Source of the DNA: Anaerolineae bacterium
GTDB taxonomy: Bacteria > Chloroflexota > Anaerolineae > Aggregatilineales > JAFGMM01
Direction of reading: 5' to 3'
Assembly (NCBI GenBank): GCA_027494055.1
Contig: JAOSJO010000012.1
Location: forward strand, 1 to 64,000
Length of the DNA stretch: 64,000 nucleotides
The stretch's first letter is position 1. Each line of letters opens with the position of its first letter. A program made the position numbers and the translations under genes. Positions 56,846-64,000 of this stretch are shown here, one piece after another. Below the pieces are notes generated by a model. It had not been told where the DNA came from. It saw only the letters and a list, made by a program, of their open reading frames with translations, and did not search any database.

Positions 56846-57220
56846 ATGGGGACCGTCGGATACATGGAGGGCACGGACCCCCTCATCCTGACCCGGCTGA
56901 ATCTGGAAGGCATCGGCACGTTGCCTTTGGGGAACGGGTTCGACGGGCACGGCAAGTATGTCGGCCACCTGACCCGCCAGGATGACGTATCGCTGGTAAT
57001 CACGTATCTGCATAAGGTTCTGCCCACTGTCGATATGACGATCAATGCGCGGGATTTTCTGATTGCCTGCCGCACGCACAAAATCCCCGTGCTCGTGATC
57101 GCCCCGGAGGAGTACCATCAGCGCGCGCGCGAAATGCTGGGCGATATCGCCGAGCACGTCACGATGGTGTCGCCCAACAGCGTCTATGACACGGCAATGA
57201 AGATTCTTGAGCGCAGTTGA
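56846..57220 (+). CDS. Conserved-looking hypothetical protein, 124 aa
   Basis: Starts at ATG 56846 behind AAGGAGG. The product reads as alternating strands and helices (LVITYLHKVLPTVDMTINARDF, IPVLVIAPEEYHQRAREMLG), an alpha/beta Rossmann-like or NIF3/CBS-like small domain, with no cysteine cluster, signal peptide or membrane helix. I do not recognise the family. Divergent from the nucleoside-kinase gene and immediately upstream of the T-box operon, whose -35 box overlaps its TGA stop. Frame intact. Confidence 0.7.
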   Translation: MGTVGYMEGTDPLILTRLNLEGIGTLPLGNGFDGHGKYVGHLTRQDDVSLVITYLHKVLPTVDMTINARDFLIACRTHKIPVLVIAPEEYHQRAREMLGDIAEHVTMVSPNSVYDTAMKILERS

Positions 57221-57245
57221 CAGCCCGATCTGCGCCTGCTACACT
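57217..57245 (+). promoter_or_regulatory. Promoter of the T-box/serS operon
   Basis: TTGACA (57217-57222), 17-base spacer, TACACT (57240-57245). The -35 box shares bases with the stop codon of the preceding gene. Start predicted near 57252. Confidence 0.7.
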
Positions 57246-57259
57246 GTGATACGCTGCAA

Positions 57260-57517
57260 AAAGGATAGGTGAACGACTCCGACGGAGCCAAGTAGGCCAA
57301 CGCACGCTTTCAGAGAGTCGCCGGTCGCTGCGAGGCGATAGCAGGCGGGCCGAAATCCACTCCCGATAGGTTGCGCCCGAAACAAGGGCCGCCGGGTGCG
57401 CCCGTTACCGCGCAAGAGTCGACAGCAACTCACTGAGGCGCGCGCCGCAAGGCGCGGGCGAACCCAGGTGGCACCACGAGCGCCCCTCGTCCTGGTCTTT
57501 GGACGAGGGCGTTTTTG
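57260..57517 (+). promoter_or_regulatory. T-box riboswitch, serine type
   Basis: A 260-base leader with T-box landmarks in order: GGATAGGTGAA opening, AAGTAGG (AGTA loop motif), CAGAGAGTCGCCGG distal Stem I, CCGAAATCCACTCCCGA containing candidate specifier UCC (57356-57358) followed by A, the T-box bulge TGGCACC (57469-57475) with flanking CCAGG and CACGAGC, and a terminator (CGCCCCTCGTCC pairing with GGACGAGGGCG, then TTTTTG). Uncharged tRNA-Ser would pair with TGGN and prevent termination. It precedes a peptide gene, a SAM-like/DUF4332 gene and serS. Specifier assignment is supported by serS. Confidence 0.82.
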
Positions 57518-57530
57518 TTTTAGCATAGAG

Positions 57531-57555
57531 GACAAAGGGGCTTAAGCCCCTTGTC
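57531..57555. repeat. REP-like palindrome after the T-box
   Basis: GACAAAGGGGCTT / AAGCCCCTTGTC: perfect but for one extra A in the left arm. Core GGGGCTTAAGCCCC is identical to the copy inside the AddB-like gene (43833). Confidence 0.7.
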
Positions 57556-57579
57556 TAAAGGTGAACGGATGGGTGGGAT

Positions 57580-57750
57580 ATGTTGGCTTTTCTGACGCGG
57601 GACGTGTGGAATGCGCTCATCGTTGTGACGGCAGCCGTCGGCGGCGTGCTGGCGCTGTGGCGTTTGTGGCAGGACCTGACCCGCCCGACGCTCAGCGACG
57701 ACGACGCGCGCCGCGACGTGGGCGGTCCGGGGTCCGAGAAGCGCGCCTGA
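57580..57750 (+). CDS. Small single-helix membrane protein (56 aa)
   Basis: First ORF after the T-box terminator. ATG 57580 with GGGTGGG upstream. One transmembrane helix (ALIVVTAAVGGVLALWRLW) and an acidic/basic tail DDDARRDVGG. Too short for family assignment. Placed so that its expression depends on serine-tRNA charging together with serS. Confidence 0.5.
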   Translation: MLAFLTRDVWNALIVVTAAVGGVLALWRLWQDLTRPTLSDDDARRDVGGPGSEKRA

Positions 57751-57802
57751 GCGCGCGCCACTACCGGCCTATCAGCCACACAGTCAGAGGGAGATACTCG
57801 CG

Positions 57803-58564
57803 GTGGACGAACAGGGCTTTCACAAGTTTCTGAGAAAGGCAGGACGAACGGAAAGCGTCGCCCAGGAGAACCTGGCGCGCGTGAAAGCGTTCGAAGCCTA
57901 CCTGAACGCCCAGCGAGGGCGGGGCCTTGACGACGCCGACCCCGAAGACCTGGAAGCGTTTGTCACGTGGATCGAGCGCGCTCCCAAAGCGTCGGCGAAG
58001 GGCTACCTCCACGCGATACACTACTACTACACCTACACCGCAGACGAAGCGATGGCCCACCTGGCCGGGGCCTTGCGCGCGGCGCGGATCGAGCGGACGC
58101 CGTTTCGCCTGCGGGAGTTTCGCGGCGTTGACCCGGCGTGCGTCGCGCGACTGGAGGCCGCCGGCGTCCGGGACGTCAGGCAGATGCTGGCGGCAGGACG
58201 CACGGCCGGCGAGCGGGCCGCGCTCGCGGAGAAAACCGGCGTGCCCGAAGCCGCCATCCTGGAGCTGGTCAAGCTATCCGACCTGGCGCGGATACCGGGG
58301 GTGAAGGGTACCCGCGCCCGGCTGTACTACGACGCCGGCGTTGACACCCTCGACAAGCTGGCGGCATGGGAGCCGGAGGCGCTGCGGGCGATGGTCGGTG
58401 CGTTCGTGGAGCGGACGGGCTTTGAGGGCATACCGCCGCTGCCGAAGGGAGGCGCGCTTCACAGTGACCCAGGCGCGCCAGTTGCCGAGGGTCGTCGAAT
58501 ACTGAATACCTGGGGCAAGGGCATCGCGCCCCATCACAAAACCATGCAGGAGAAACTAAAATGA
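57803..58564 (+). CDS. SAM-like N-terminal plus DUF4332/helix-hairpin-helix protein
   Basis: 253 residues. Residues 1-90 resemble the N-terminal SAM-like DNA-binding domain of tyrosine recombinases ([36 protein letters not shown]) but there is no catalytic domain. Residues ~110-200 are two helix-hairpin-helix-like units of DUF4332 type ([36 protein letters not shown]). Predicted nucleic-acid binder. GTG 57803 behind AGAGGGAGA; its stop overlaps the serS ATG (ATGA), so it is translationally coupled to seryl-tRNA synthetase. Role unknown. Confidence 0.75.
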   Translation: MDEQGFHKFLRKAGRTESVAQENLARVKAFEAYLNAQRGRGLDDADPEDLEAFVTWIERAPKASAKGYLHAIHYYYTYTADEAMAHLAGALRAARIERTPFRLREFRGVDPACVARLEAAGVRDVRQMLAAGRTAGERAALAEKTGVPEAAILELVKLSDLARIPGVKGTRARLYYDAGVDTLDKLAAWEPEALRAMVGAFVERTGFEGIPPLPKGGALHSDPGAPVAEGRRILNTWGKGIAPHHKTMQEKLK

Positions 58565-59856
58565 TCGACATCGCACTGATCCGGGAGCAGCCGGACTGGG
58601 TCAAAGAACAGATCGAGAAGCTGAACGACCTCGCCGCCGGCGCGCGCATCGACGCCATCGTGACGCTGGACGAGCAGCGGCGCGCGCTGCTGGCGGAGGT
58701 CGAAGACCTGCGCGCCACGCGCAACCGCGTGAGCAAGGAAATCGGGCGCATGAAGGACCAGAACGCGCGCCAGGCCAAGATCGCGGAGATGCAGGGCGTC
58801 AACGCGCGCATCGACGCCATCGACGCAGAGCTGCGCGAAGTCGAGGCGCAGCTCAACGAGCACATGGCGTGGATTCCGAACCTGCCGCACGAAAGCGTGC
58901 CGGTCGGGCCGGACGACAGCCACAACAAGGTGGTCGCGACCTACGGCGAACTGCCGGCGTTCGACTTCACGCCGCAGCCGCACTGGGACCTGGGGCCGGC
59001 GCTGGGCATCCTGGATTTCGAGCGCGGCGTGAAGCTGGCCGGCACGCGCTTCTACGTGCTGCTGGGCGCGGGCGCGCGGCTGCAGCGCGCGCTCATCAAC
59101 TGGATGCTGGACCTGCACATCAACCAACACGGTTACACTGAGGTGATCTCACCGTACATGGTGCGCGAAGAGGTGATGTTCGGCTCAGCGCAATTGCCCA
59201 AGTTCGCCGAGAACCTGTACCGCGACGCCGAAGAGGACTTCTACTTCCTCCCCACCGCCGAGGTCAGCCTGACCAACCTGCACCGCGACGAGATTCTGGA
59301 CGCCGACCAGTTGCCGATCCAGTACGTGTGCTATACCGAGTGCTTCCGCCGCGAGAAGATGAGCGCCGGCCGCGACGTGCGCGGCATGAAGCGCGGCCAC
59401 CAGTTCGCCAAGGTGGAGATGTACCGCTTCACCACGCCGGAGACGAGCTACGACGCGCTCGAAGCGATGCTCCAGAACGCGGGCGACGTGTGCCGCGCGC
59501 TGGGCATCCCCTGGCGGGTCGTCCAGATGGTGACGGGCGATTTGGGCTTTGCCGCCACAAAGAAGTATGATCTGGAGATGTGGGCACCCGGCTGCGCGGA
59601 GTGGCTGGAGGTCAGCTCAATCAGCAACTGCGAGGCGTTCCAGGCGCGGCGCGCCAACGTCCGCTACCGCCCAGAGCCGGGCGCGAGGCCGCAGTACGTG
59701 CACACGCTCAACGGCTCAGGGCTGGCGCTGCCGCGCGTGATGATCGCCATCATGGAAAACTACCAGCAGGCCGACGGGAGCGTCGTCGTGCCGGAGGTAC
59801 TCCGCCCGTACATGGGTGGTCTGGAGCGCATCACGGCGAAGCAGATATCTGATTAG
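58561..59856 (+). CDS. serS: Seryl-tRNA synthetase
   Basis: 431 residues, class II synthetase charging tRNA-Ser. N-terminal coiled-coil arm (residues 25-110, [20 protein letters not shown]), motif 1 region, [10 protein letters not shown], motif 2 [21 protein letters not shown], and motif 3 [16 protein letters not shown]. Frame intact. Last gene of the T-box transcript. Confidence 0.97.
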   Translation: MIDIALIREQPDWVKEQIEKLNDLAAGARIDAIVTLDEQRRALLAEVEDLRATRNRVSKEIGRMKDQNARQAKIAEMQGVNARIDAIDAELREVEAQLNEHMAWIPNLPHESVPVGPDDSHNKVVATYGELPAFDFTPQPHWDLGPALGILDFERGVKLAGTRFYVLLGAGARLQRALINWMLDLHINQHGYTEVISPYMVREEVMFGSAQLPKFAENLYRDAEEDFYFLPTAEVSLTNLHRDEILDADQLPIQYVCYTECFRREKMSAGRDVRGMKRGHQFAKVEMYRFTTPETSYDALEAMLQNAGDVCRALGIPWRVVQMVTGDLGFAATKKYDLEMWAPGCAEWLEVSSISNCEAFQARRANVRYRPEPGARPQYVHTLNGSGLALPRVMIAIMENYQQADGSVVVPEVLRPYMGGLERITAKQISD

Positions 59857-59870
59857 GACAGAAAGAGCTT

Positions 59871-59995
59871 AACCACAGATAACACAGATTGATGGAATAC
59901 TTTGCGCGCGCTCATCGCGCGGGCAGGTGGAGAAAAAGTCTCCCACGCGCGTAATAGAACGTAAATCGATCTGTGGTATCCGTGTTATCCGTGGT
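59871..59995. repeat. Long inverted repeat, CACAGAT type
   Basis: Left arm AACCACAGATAACACAGATT (59871-59890) and right arm ATCGATCTGTGGTATCCG then TGTTATCCGTGGT (59965-59995) are complementary with few mismatches. It fills the serS-ridA gap (59857-60073), where no gene is visible. Confidence 0.75.
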
Positions 59996-60073
59996 CGAAT
60001 AACTTCCCGCAAAGTTGATACGTATGGGGCGCGGCGCGCTGCGTCCCTATCCAGACGTGTCGAGGAGGGGGCC

Positions 60074-60551
60074 ATGTCACAAATCGAAGAACAGACTCGC
60101 CGCAATGGGCCTCAAGTTGCCGCCGCCGTTCGAGACGCCGCCCGACGTGCGGCGCAACATCAAGCCGGTGCAGTCGAGCAACAACCAGCTACACCTCTCC
60201 AGCCAGGGACCGCAGTGGGGCCGGGGCATCCGCTTCTACGGCAAGGTCGGCAAGGACCTCACCCCGGAGCAGGGTTACGAGGCGGCGCGCGTGGCGGCGC
60301 TCAACCTGCTGCGCCTGCTCAAGGATGAGTTGGGCGACCTGGACCGCGTGACGCGCTGGGTCAAGGTGCGCGGTTTCATCAACTGCGTGCCCGAATTCAC
60401 GCGCCACTCCAACGTCATGAACGGGTTTTCGGACCTCATCGTCGCGCTTTACGGCGAGGAGCGCGGGATGCACGCGCGGACGGTCGTGGGCGTGTGCGCG
60501 CTGCCGTTCAACTACGCGATTGACGTGGAGGCCGTGGTCGAGTTTCAGTAG
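60074..60551 (+). CDS. RidA/YjgF family protein
   Basis: About 158 residues. Members deaminate reactive enamine/imine intermediates. [32 protein letters not shown]-type strand pattern, [20 protein letters not shown] and [21 protein letters not shown] at the C-terminus; longer-type RidA (the catalytic Arg position is not certain). ATG 60074 with GGAGGGGG; a slip near 60095 separates MSQIEEQT from AAMGLKLP. Confidence 0.82.
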
Positions 60552-60610
60552 GGGCAAGGCATGCCTCGCCCCTCCCGTCAGCAAGGGTAACCCCCAGCAG
60601 GAGCAACAGA

Positions 60611-61288
60611 TTGAACGTCCGCATCGTCCCTCCATTCTCTCCGCCGACCTGACCCGCCTGGGCGCGCAAGTCAAAGCCGCCGAAGCCGGCGGGGCCGACC
60701 GCCTCCAGGTGGACGTGATGGACGGGCGCTTGTGCTCAACATCACCTTCGGCCCGCTCGTCGTGGAGGCGGCGCGCCGCAGCGCGCCCGGCCTGTTCCTC
60801 GAAGCGCACCTCATGGTGGTGGAGCCAGAGAAGCACTTCCAGGCCTTCGCCGAGGCCGGGGCCGACCTGATTATCTTCCACATGGAGGCGACCGCGCACG
60901 CCCACCGCCTCGTGCAGCAGATCAAGGAACTGGGCGTGCAGGCCGGCGTGGGCCTCAACCCGGCGACGCCGGTAAGCGTCGTCGAGGACATCATCGAAGA
61001 CATCGACCTGCTCCTGCTGATGACGGTGAACCCCGGCTGGGGCGGGCAGACGTTCATCCCCCAAAGCCTGGACCGCCTGCGCCGCGCCCGCGCGCTGATC
61101 GACGCGCGCAACCCCGGCTGCGCCCTGGAGGTGGACGGCGGCATCTACGGCGACGCGGACAACAACACCGCGCGCGAGGCCGTGCGCGCTGGCGCGGATA
61201 CGCTCGTCGCCGGCTCGTCGGTCTACGGCCACCTGACGGTGTGGCGGCGGGCATCGCGGCGCTGCGCGCGGCGGTTGCGATGCCCTGA
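60611..61288 (+). CDS. rpe: Ribulose-phosphate 3-epimerase
   Basis: Interconverts ribulose- and xylulose-5-phosphate. About 226 residues once three missing bases are restored (near 60628, 60733 and 61236). [49 protein letters not shown] and EVDGGIY are the metal and substrate residues. TTG start at 60611 behind CAGGAG. Convergent with htrA with only 12 bp between stops. Confidence 0.9.
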
Positions 61289-61300
61289 CCGCGCGACGCG

Positions 61301-62449
61301 CTACCGCTCAGTGAGCGACACCTCAACCGCGATCTCCTGATTGTCGCGTACAAGGGTCAGCGTCACCGTGTCGCCAGGGCGCTTGTTGCCCTCAAGGTAC
61401 AGCGTCAACTCGTCGCGATTGGTCACCGGGACGCCGTCGATGCCCGTGATGATGTCACCGCCGACGAGCACAACCTGGCCGAACGAGCCGCGCCGCCGCT
61501 CCGCAGGGCGCAAGCCGGCCCGCGCCGCCCCGCTGTTCTGCGCCACGCCCACGACGAGCAACCCGCGCTGCGGGCCGCTCTCGTTCGGGCGCACTTCGTA
61601 GCCCAGCTCCCACAGCGTCAGGCCCAGGTCGGGGTGCGGGTAACGGCCCTGCGCGATCAGCACAGGGACGACGCGCCGCACCGTGTTGACCGGCACCGCG
61701 AACCCGATCCCCACCGACCCGCCCGACGGGCTTTGGATCGACGTATTCACGCCGATCACCCGCCCGCGCGCGTCGAGCAGTGGGCCGCCGGAGTTGCCGG
61801 GGTTGATCGCGGCGTCGGTCTGGATGGCCTCGCCAACCTGCAACCCGGAGGCCGACTCGATGGTGCGCTCCAGCGCGGAGATCACGCCGGCGGTCAGCGT
61901 CCGGTCCAGCCCAAACGGGTTGCCAATGGCGATCACGCGCTGGCCCACCTGCAGGTTCTGAGAGTCGCCGAGGGTCACCGGCACAAGCGGCTGCTTGGCG
62001 ATGATCTTTAAGACCGCCAGGTCATAGTAGTCGTCGCTGCCCACAAGCTGCGCGTCGTAGGCGGCCCCGTCAACCAGGATCACCTCAATCTGCTCCGCGT
62101 TCCGCACCACGTGCCAGTTCGTGACGATGTGGCCCTCCGTGTCGAGGATGAAGCCCGAACCCGTCCCCTCGCGCGGCACCATCCCGCGCCAGAAGTCCAC
62201 CGCCACCGCGTGCGTCGTGATGTGCACCACGCTCTGGCTCACCTGCTGGTACACGTTGATAATCGCCTGCTCCTGGAGGTCGAGTTGCGCCCATACATCA
62301 TCCGGGAGCGGCGTCGCCGTCGCGACCAACTGCGCCGGGTCCGGCGGCGCGCCGGACGAGGCCATCGCCACCCCGGCGACCAGCCCGACACCCAGCGCCG
62401 CCCCGATCAGAAATGCCAGCAACACCAATCGCCCGATCTGTCTGCCCAT
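61301..62449 (-). CDS. HtrA/DegP-type serine protease with PDZ domain
   Basis: 382 residues. N-terminal membrane anchor (RLVLLAFLIGAALGVGLVAG), short linker, trypsin-like domain with His in IVTNWHVV, Asp in DYYDLAVL and Ser in INPGNSGGPLL, then one PDZ domain (LLVVGVAQNSGAARAGLRP, GGDIITGIDGVPVTNRDEL). Extracytoplasmic quality control. ATG 62449 is preferred over upstream codons for its GGAGG site and because the anchor starts there. Frame intact. Confidence 0.93.
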   Translation of the reverse strand: MGRQIGRLVLLAFLIGAALGVGLVAGVAMASSGAPPDPAQLVATATPLPDDVWAQLDLQEQAIINVYQQVSQSVVHITTHAVAVDFWRGMVPREGTGSGFILDTEGHIVTNWHVVRNAEQIEVILVDGAAYDAQLVGSDDYYDLAVLKIIAKQPLVPVTLGDSQNLQVGQRVIAIGNPFGLDRTLTAGVISALERTIESASGLQVGEAIQTDAAINPGNSGGPLLDARGRVIGVNTSIQSPSGGSVGIGFAVPVNTVRRVVPVLIAQGRYPHPDLGLTLWELGYEVRPNESGPQRGLLVVGVAQNSGAARAGLRPAERRRGSFGQVVLVGGDIITGIDGVPVTNRDELTLYLEGNKRPGDTVTLTLVRDNQEIAVEVSLTER

Positions 62450-62560
62450 TTCTGCGTGCCTCCGTGACACGAGATCAATCAAGAAACCGCGCCTAACCGC
62501 CTCGACGCTATATCGTAGCACAAACTGGTGACAAAATCGTTTCATCGCCGGCGTTTGAAT

Positions 62561-62641
62561 CACGAAGACACGAAAGGCGCGACAACGCGAGCGAATGCCC
62601 CGACTTTTGCCTGATTTCGCGTTTTTCGTGCTTTCGTGTTA
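62561..62641. repeat. Long inverted repeat, CACGAAAG type
   Basis: Left arm CACGAAGACACGAAAGGCGC (62561-62580) and right arm CGCGTTTTTCGTGCTTTCGTG (62617-62637) pair imperfectly. It occupies the htrA-methyltransferase intergenic gap. Confidence 0.7.
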
Positions 62642-62683
62642 CGGTCCGAACAGCGAACCCCAGGAGCCAAATCGAGTGTACAC

Positions 62684-63643
62684 ATGTCCATGACACCAGA
62701 AAACGCGCGGTCGAGTGCAGTCGTTGAACTCGTGAGCTGCAACCTCTGCGGCGCAGACGACGCGCGCCTGGTCTTCCCCAGCACCATCCCGTACCACCTC
62801 GACGGGCACTGGGAGCCGTTCCGGTGCACGCACGCCGGTTACGGTGAGCACCTGGATATCGTCCAGTGCCGGCGGTGCGGGCTGCGCTACAGCAATCCGC
62901 GCTTTACCGAGCGCGAAATCCTCGCGCGCTACGCCCAGGTGGAGGACCCGACGTACCTGGAGCAGTTTCCGGGCCGCCTGCTGACGTTTCAGCGCCGGCT
63001 GCAGCACTTCGAACGCTTTGCGGGCGCGCCGACTGGCCGCCGCCTGCTCGACGTGGGCGCGTACGCGGGCGCGTGCGTGCGCGTGGCCGGCGAGCGCGGC
63101 TGGGACGCCTTCGGCCTCGAACCGGGCCGCTGGGCGGTGGCGCAGGCGCAGCGCGCCGGCCTGGACGTGCGGCTCGGTACCCTGGACAGCGCGCCGCCCG
63201 ATCCCGGCTCGGTCGATGTCGTCACGCTCTGGGACGTGATCGAGCACTTCGCCGACCCGCACGCCGAACTGTGCGCCATCGCCGACGCGCTCAGGCCCGG
63301 CGGCTGGGTGGTCGTGCACACGATGGACGCCAGCAGCCTTTTCGCGCGCCTGATGGGGCGTCGCTGGCCCTGGCTCCTGGAGATGCACCTCTACTACTTC
63401 AACCGCCGCACGCTGACCACCATGCTCGAAAAGGCGGGGTTTGAGGTGGTGCATCTCTTCGCCGAGGGCCGCTACCTCCGGCTGAATTACCTCGTCACGC
63501 GGGTCGAGCCATACAGCCGGCCAGTCGCCCGCCTGCTTGCGTGGGTTATCGCGAAGCTGGGCATCGAGGAGCGCGCCGTGCCGGTCAACTTCGGCGACCT
63601 GATGACCGTCTACGCGCGCAAGCGGCCCGACGCCGCGCCGTAG
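62684..63643 (+). CDS. Class I SAM-dependent methyltransferase with N-terminal zinc ribbon
   Basis: About 319 residues. CNLCG and CRRCG pairs (residues ~18 and ~60) form a zinc-binding motif found in sugar C-methyltransferases and related enzymes; RLLDVGAYAGACVRVA is motif I of the Rossmann fold; VVTLWDVIEHF is the post-motif region; the C-terminal half includes LYYFNRRTLTTMLEKAGF. Probably methylates a nucleotide sugar or surface-glycan intermediate, given the transferase gene that follows. ATG 62684 chosen for its position after repeat DNA; a longer frame upstream starts inside the repeat. Confidence 0.83.
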   Translation: MSMTPENARSSAVVELVSCNLCGADDARLVFPSTIPYHLDGHWEPFRCTHAGYGEHLDIVQCRRCGLRYSNPRFTEREILARYAQVEDPTYLEQFPGRLLTFQRRLQHFERFAGAPTGRRLLDVGAYAGACVRVAGERGWDAFGLEPGRWAVAQAQRAGLDVRLGTLDSAPPDPGSVDVVTLWDVIEHFADPHAELCAIADALRPGGWVVVHTMDASSLFARLMGRRWPWLLEMHLYYFNRRTLTTMLEKAGFEVVHLFAEGRYLRLNYLVTRVEPYSRPVARLLAWVIAKLGIEERAVPVNFGDLMTVYARKRPDAAP

Positions 63644-63645
63644 GG

Positions 63646-63651
63646 TATAAT
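63646..63651 (+). promoter_or_regulatory. -10 box directly before the MraY/WecA-like gene
   Basis: TATAAT ends seven bases before ATG 63659, predicting a leaderless mRNA. No convincing -35 hexamer 17 bases upstream. Confidence 0.55.
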
Positions 63652-63658
63652 CCGCGCC

Positions 63659-64000
63659 ATGCAGTTCGCCACCTATATCCCCGTGCTCGTGCTCGGCTTC
63701 GCCGTCTCGCTGGCCTGACGCCGCTTTCGCGGCGCATTGCGCTATGGCTGGGCCTTGTCTCGCGGCCAAAGGGCGAGCGCCTCTCCCTCGACCCCACCCC
63801 GCTGCTTGGCGGCCTCGCCATCTACGGCGCGCTGGTGCTCGCGCTTGTGCTGCTTGGCTTGCCCGGCCACTTTGTCGAGTTGGGCGCGATTCTGGCCGGG
63901 GCAACGCTCATGGCGCTGCTCGGCCTGTGGGATGACCGGCGTGAACTGCGGCCCGGCATGAAGTTCGTCGGCCAGTTGGTGGCCGGCGTCGTGCTGATCC
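63659..64000 (+). CDS. MraY/WecA-family polyprenyl-phosphate sugar-1-phosphate transferase (partial)
   Basis: Only the N-terminal ~113 residues lie in the window. MQFATYIPVLVLGFAVSL forms the first membrane helix; after a missing C near 63716 it continues TPLSRRIALWLG, then PLLGGLAIYGAL and ATLMALLGLWDDRRELRP, the conserved cytoplasmic DD motif of the family. Transfers a sugar-1-phosphate to undecaprenyl phosphate to begin a glycan. Leaderless start predicted at 63659. The gene runs off the right edge. Confidence 0.82.

Noticed and set aside
57803-58564. Tyrosine recombinase/integrase
   Set aside because: Only the N-terminal SAM-like domain resembles integrases; the catalytic R-H-R-Y domain is missing and DUF4332-like HhH units follow instead.
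1-64000. CRISPR arrays, prophage, rRNA or replication origin
   Set aside because: No regularly spaced direct repeats, phage structural genes, rRNA stretches or DnaA-box clusters were seen.

Overview
The window is about 67% GC, densely coding and bacterial. Gene content points to Chloroflexota (Anaerolineae-like): a transaldolase/glucose-6-phosphate isomerase fusion, DUF3048, DUF1385 and DUF2304 proteins, a nucleoside kinase with an N-terminal TGS-type region, a response-regulator/histidine-kinase hybrid, and a Ser-type T-box. A TtuA/TtuB pair, which in Thermus makes 2-thio-T54 in tRNA, hints at a thermophilic lineage. The phylum call is inference from content; there is no rRNA here. About forty single-base indels, mostly in G/C or T runs, interrupt roughly thirty well-conserved genes and even the T stem of a tRNA. 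This is best read as uncorrected long-read error, so such genes are given as one CDS with the break noted.

Layout. 1-9480: a leucine/isoleucine precursor operon (leuA, a 59-aa ORF, leuC, leuD, cimA, leuB) split between cimA and leuB by a lower-GC type II restriction-modification island (5060-8350). The island has a controller and endonuclease on the minus strand, a methylase on the plus strand, and an IS4-type element inside the endonuclease gene. 9540-11616: an MFS transporter and aroQ (minus). 11629-20405: a near-complete aromatic amino-acid operon (aroH-tyrA fusion, aroA, aroE, aroC, aroK, aroB, pheA, DAHP synthase). It is headed by what looks like a complete Phe/Tyr leader-peptide attenuator.

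20507-30675 (minus): DUF3048 protein, small membrane protein, GNAT acetyltransferase, a DUF1385 protein with a YHS domain nested inside it, a DUF2304/glycosyltransferase/NUDIX cluster, era, ttuA and ttuB. A tRNA-Arg(UCU) gene and a lower-GC EVE-domain/nuclease-like gene follow. 32183-45533 (minus): PLP decarboxylase, two uncharacterised envelope proteins, the receiver/kinase hybrid, then recJ with a PD-(D/E)XK nuclease and two UvrD/AddB-like helicase genes.

45727-51031 (plus): tal-pgi, fbp and an MscS channel. 51086-56692 (minus): sugar epimerase, GHMP kinase, SRPBCC protein, YrdB-like protein, TetR regulator with a clear operator, and a nucleoside kinase. 56846-61288 (plus): an unknown protein, then a T-box-controlled operon (56-aa membrane peptide, SAM-like/DUF4332 protein, serS), ridA and rpe. 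61301-64000: an HtrA protease (minus), a methyltransferase and the start of a MraY/WecA-type transferase.

Non-coding structure is rich. There are REP-like palindromes, one of them in frame inside a helicase gene; five long intergenic inverted repeats whose arms are reiterated short CACGAAAG-, CACAGAG- or CACAGAT-type words; several bidirectional terminators; and promoters whose -10 box lies 7 bases from the start codon, implying leaderless mRNAs.
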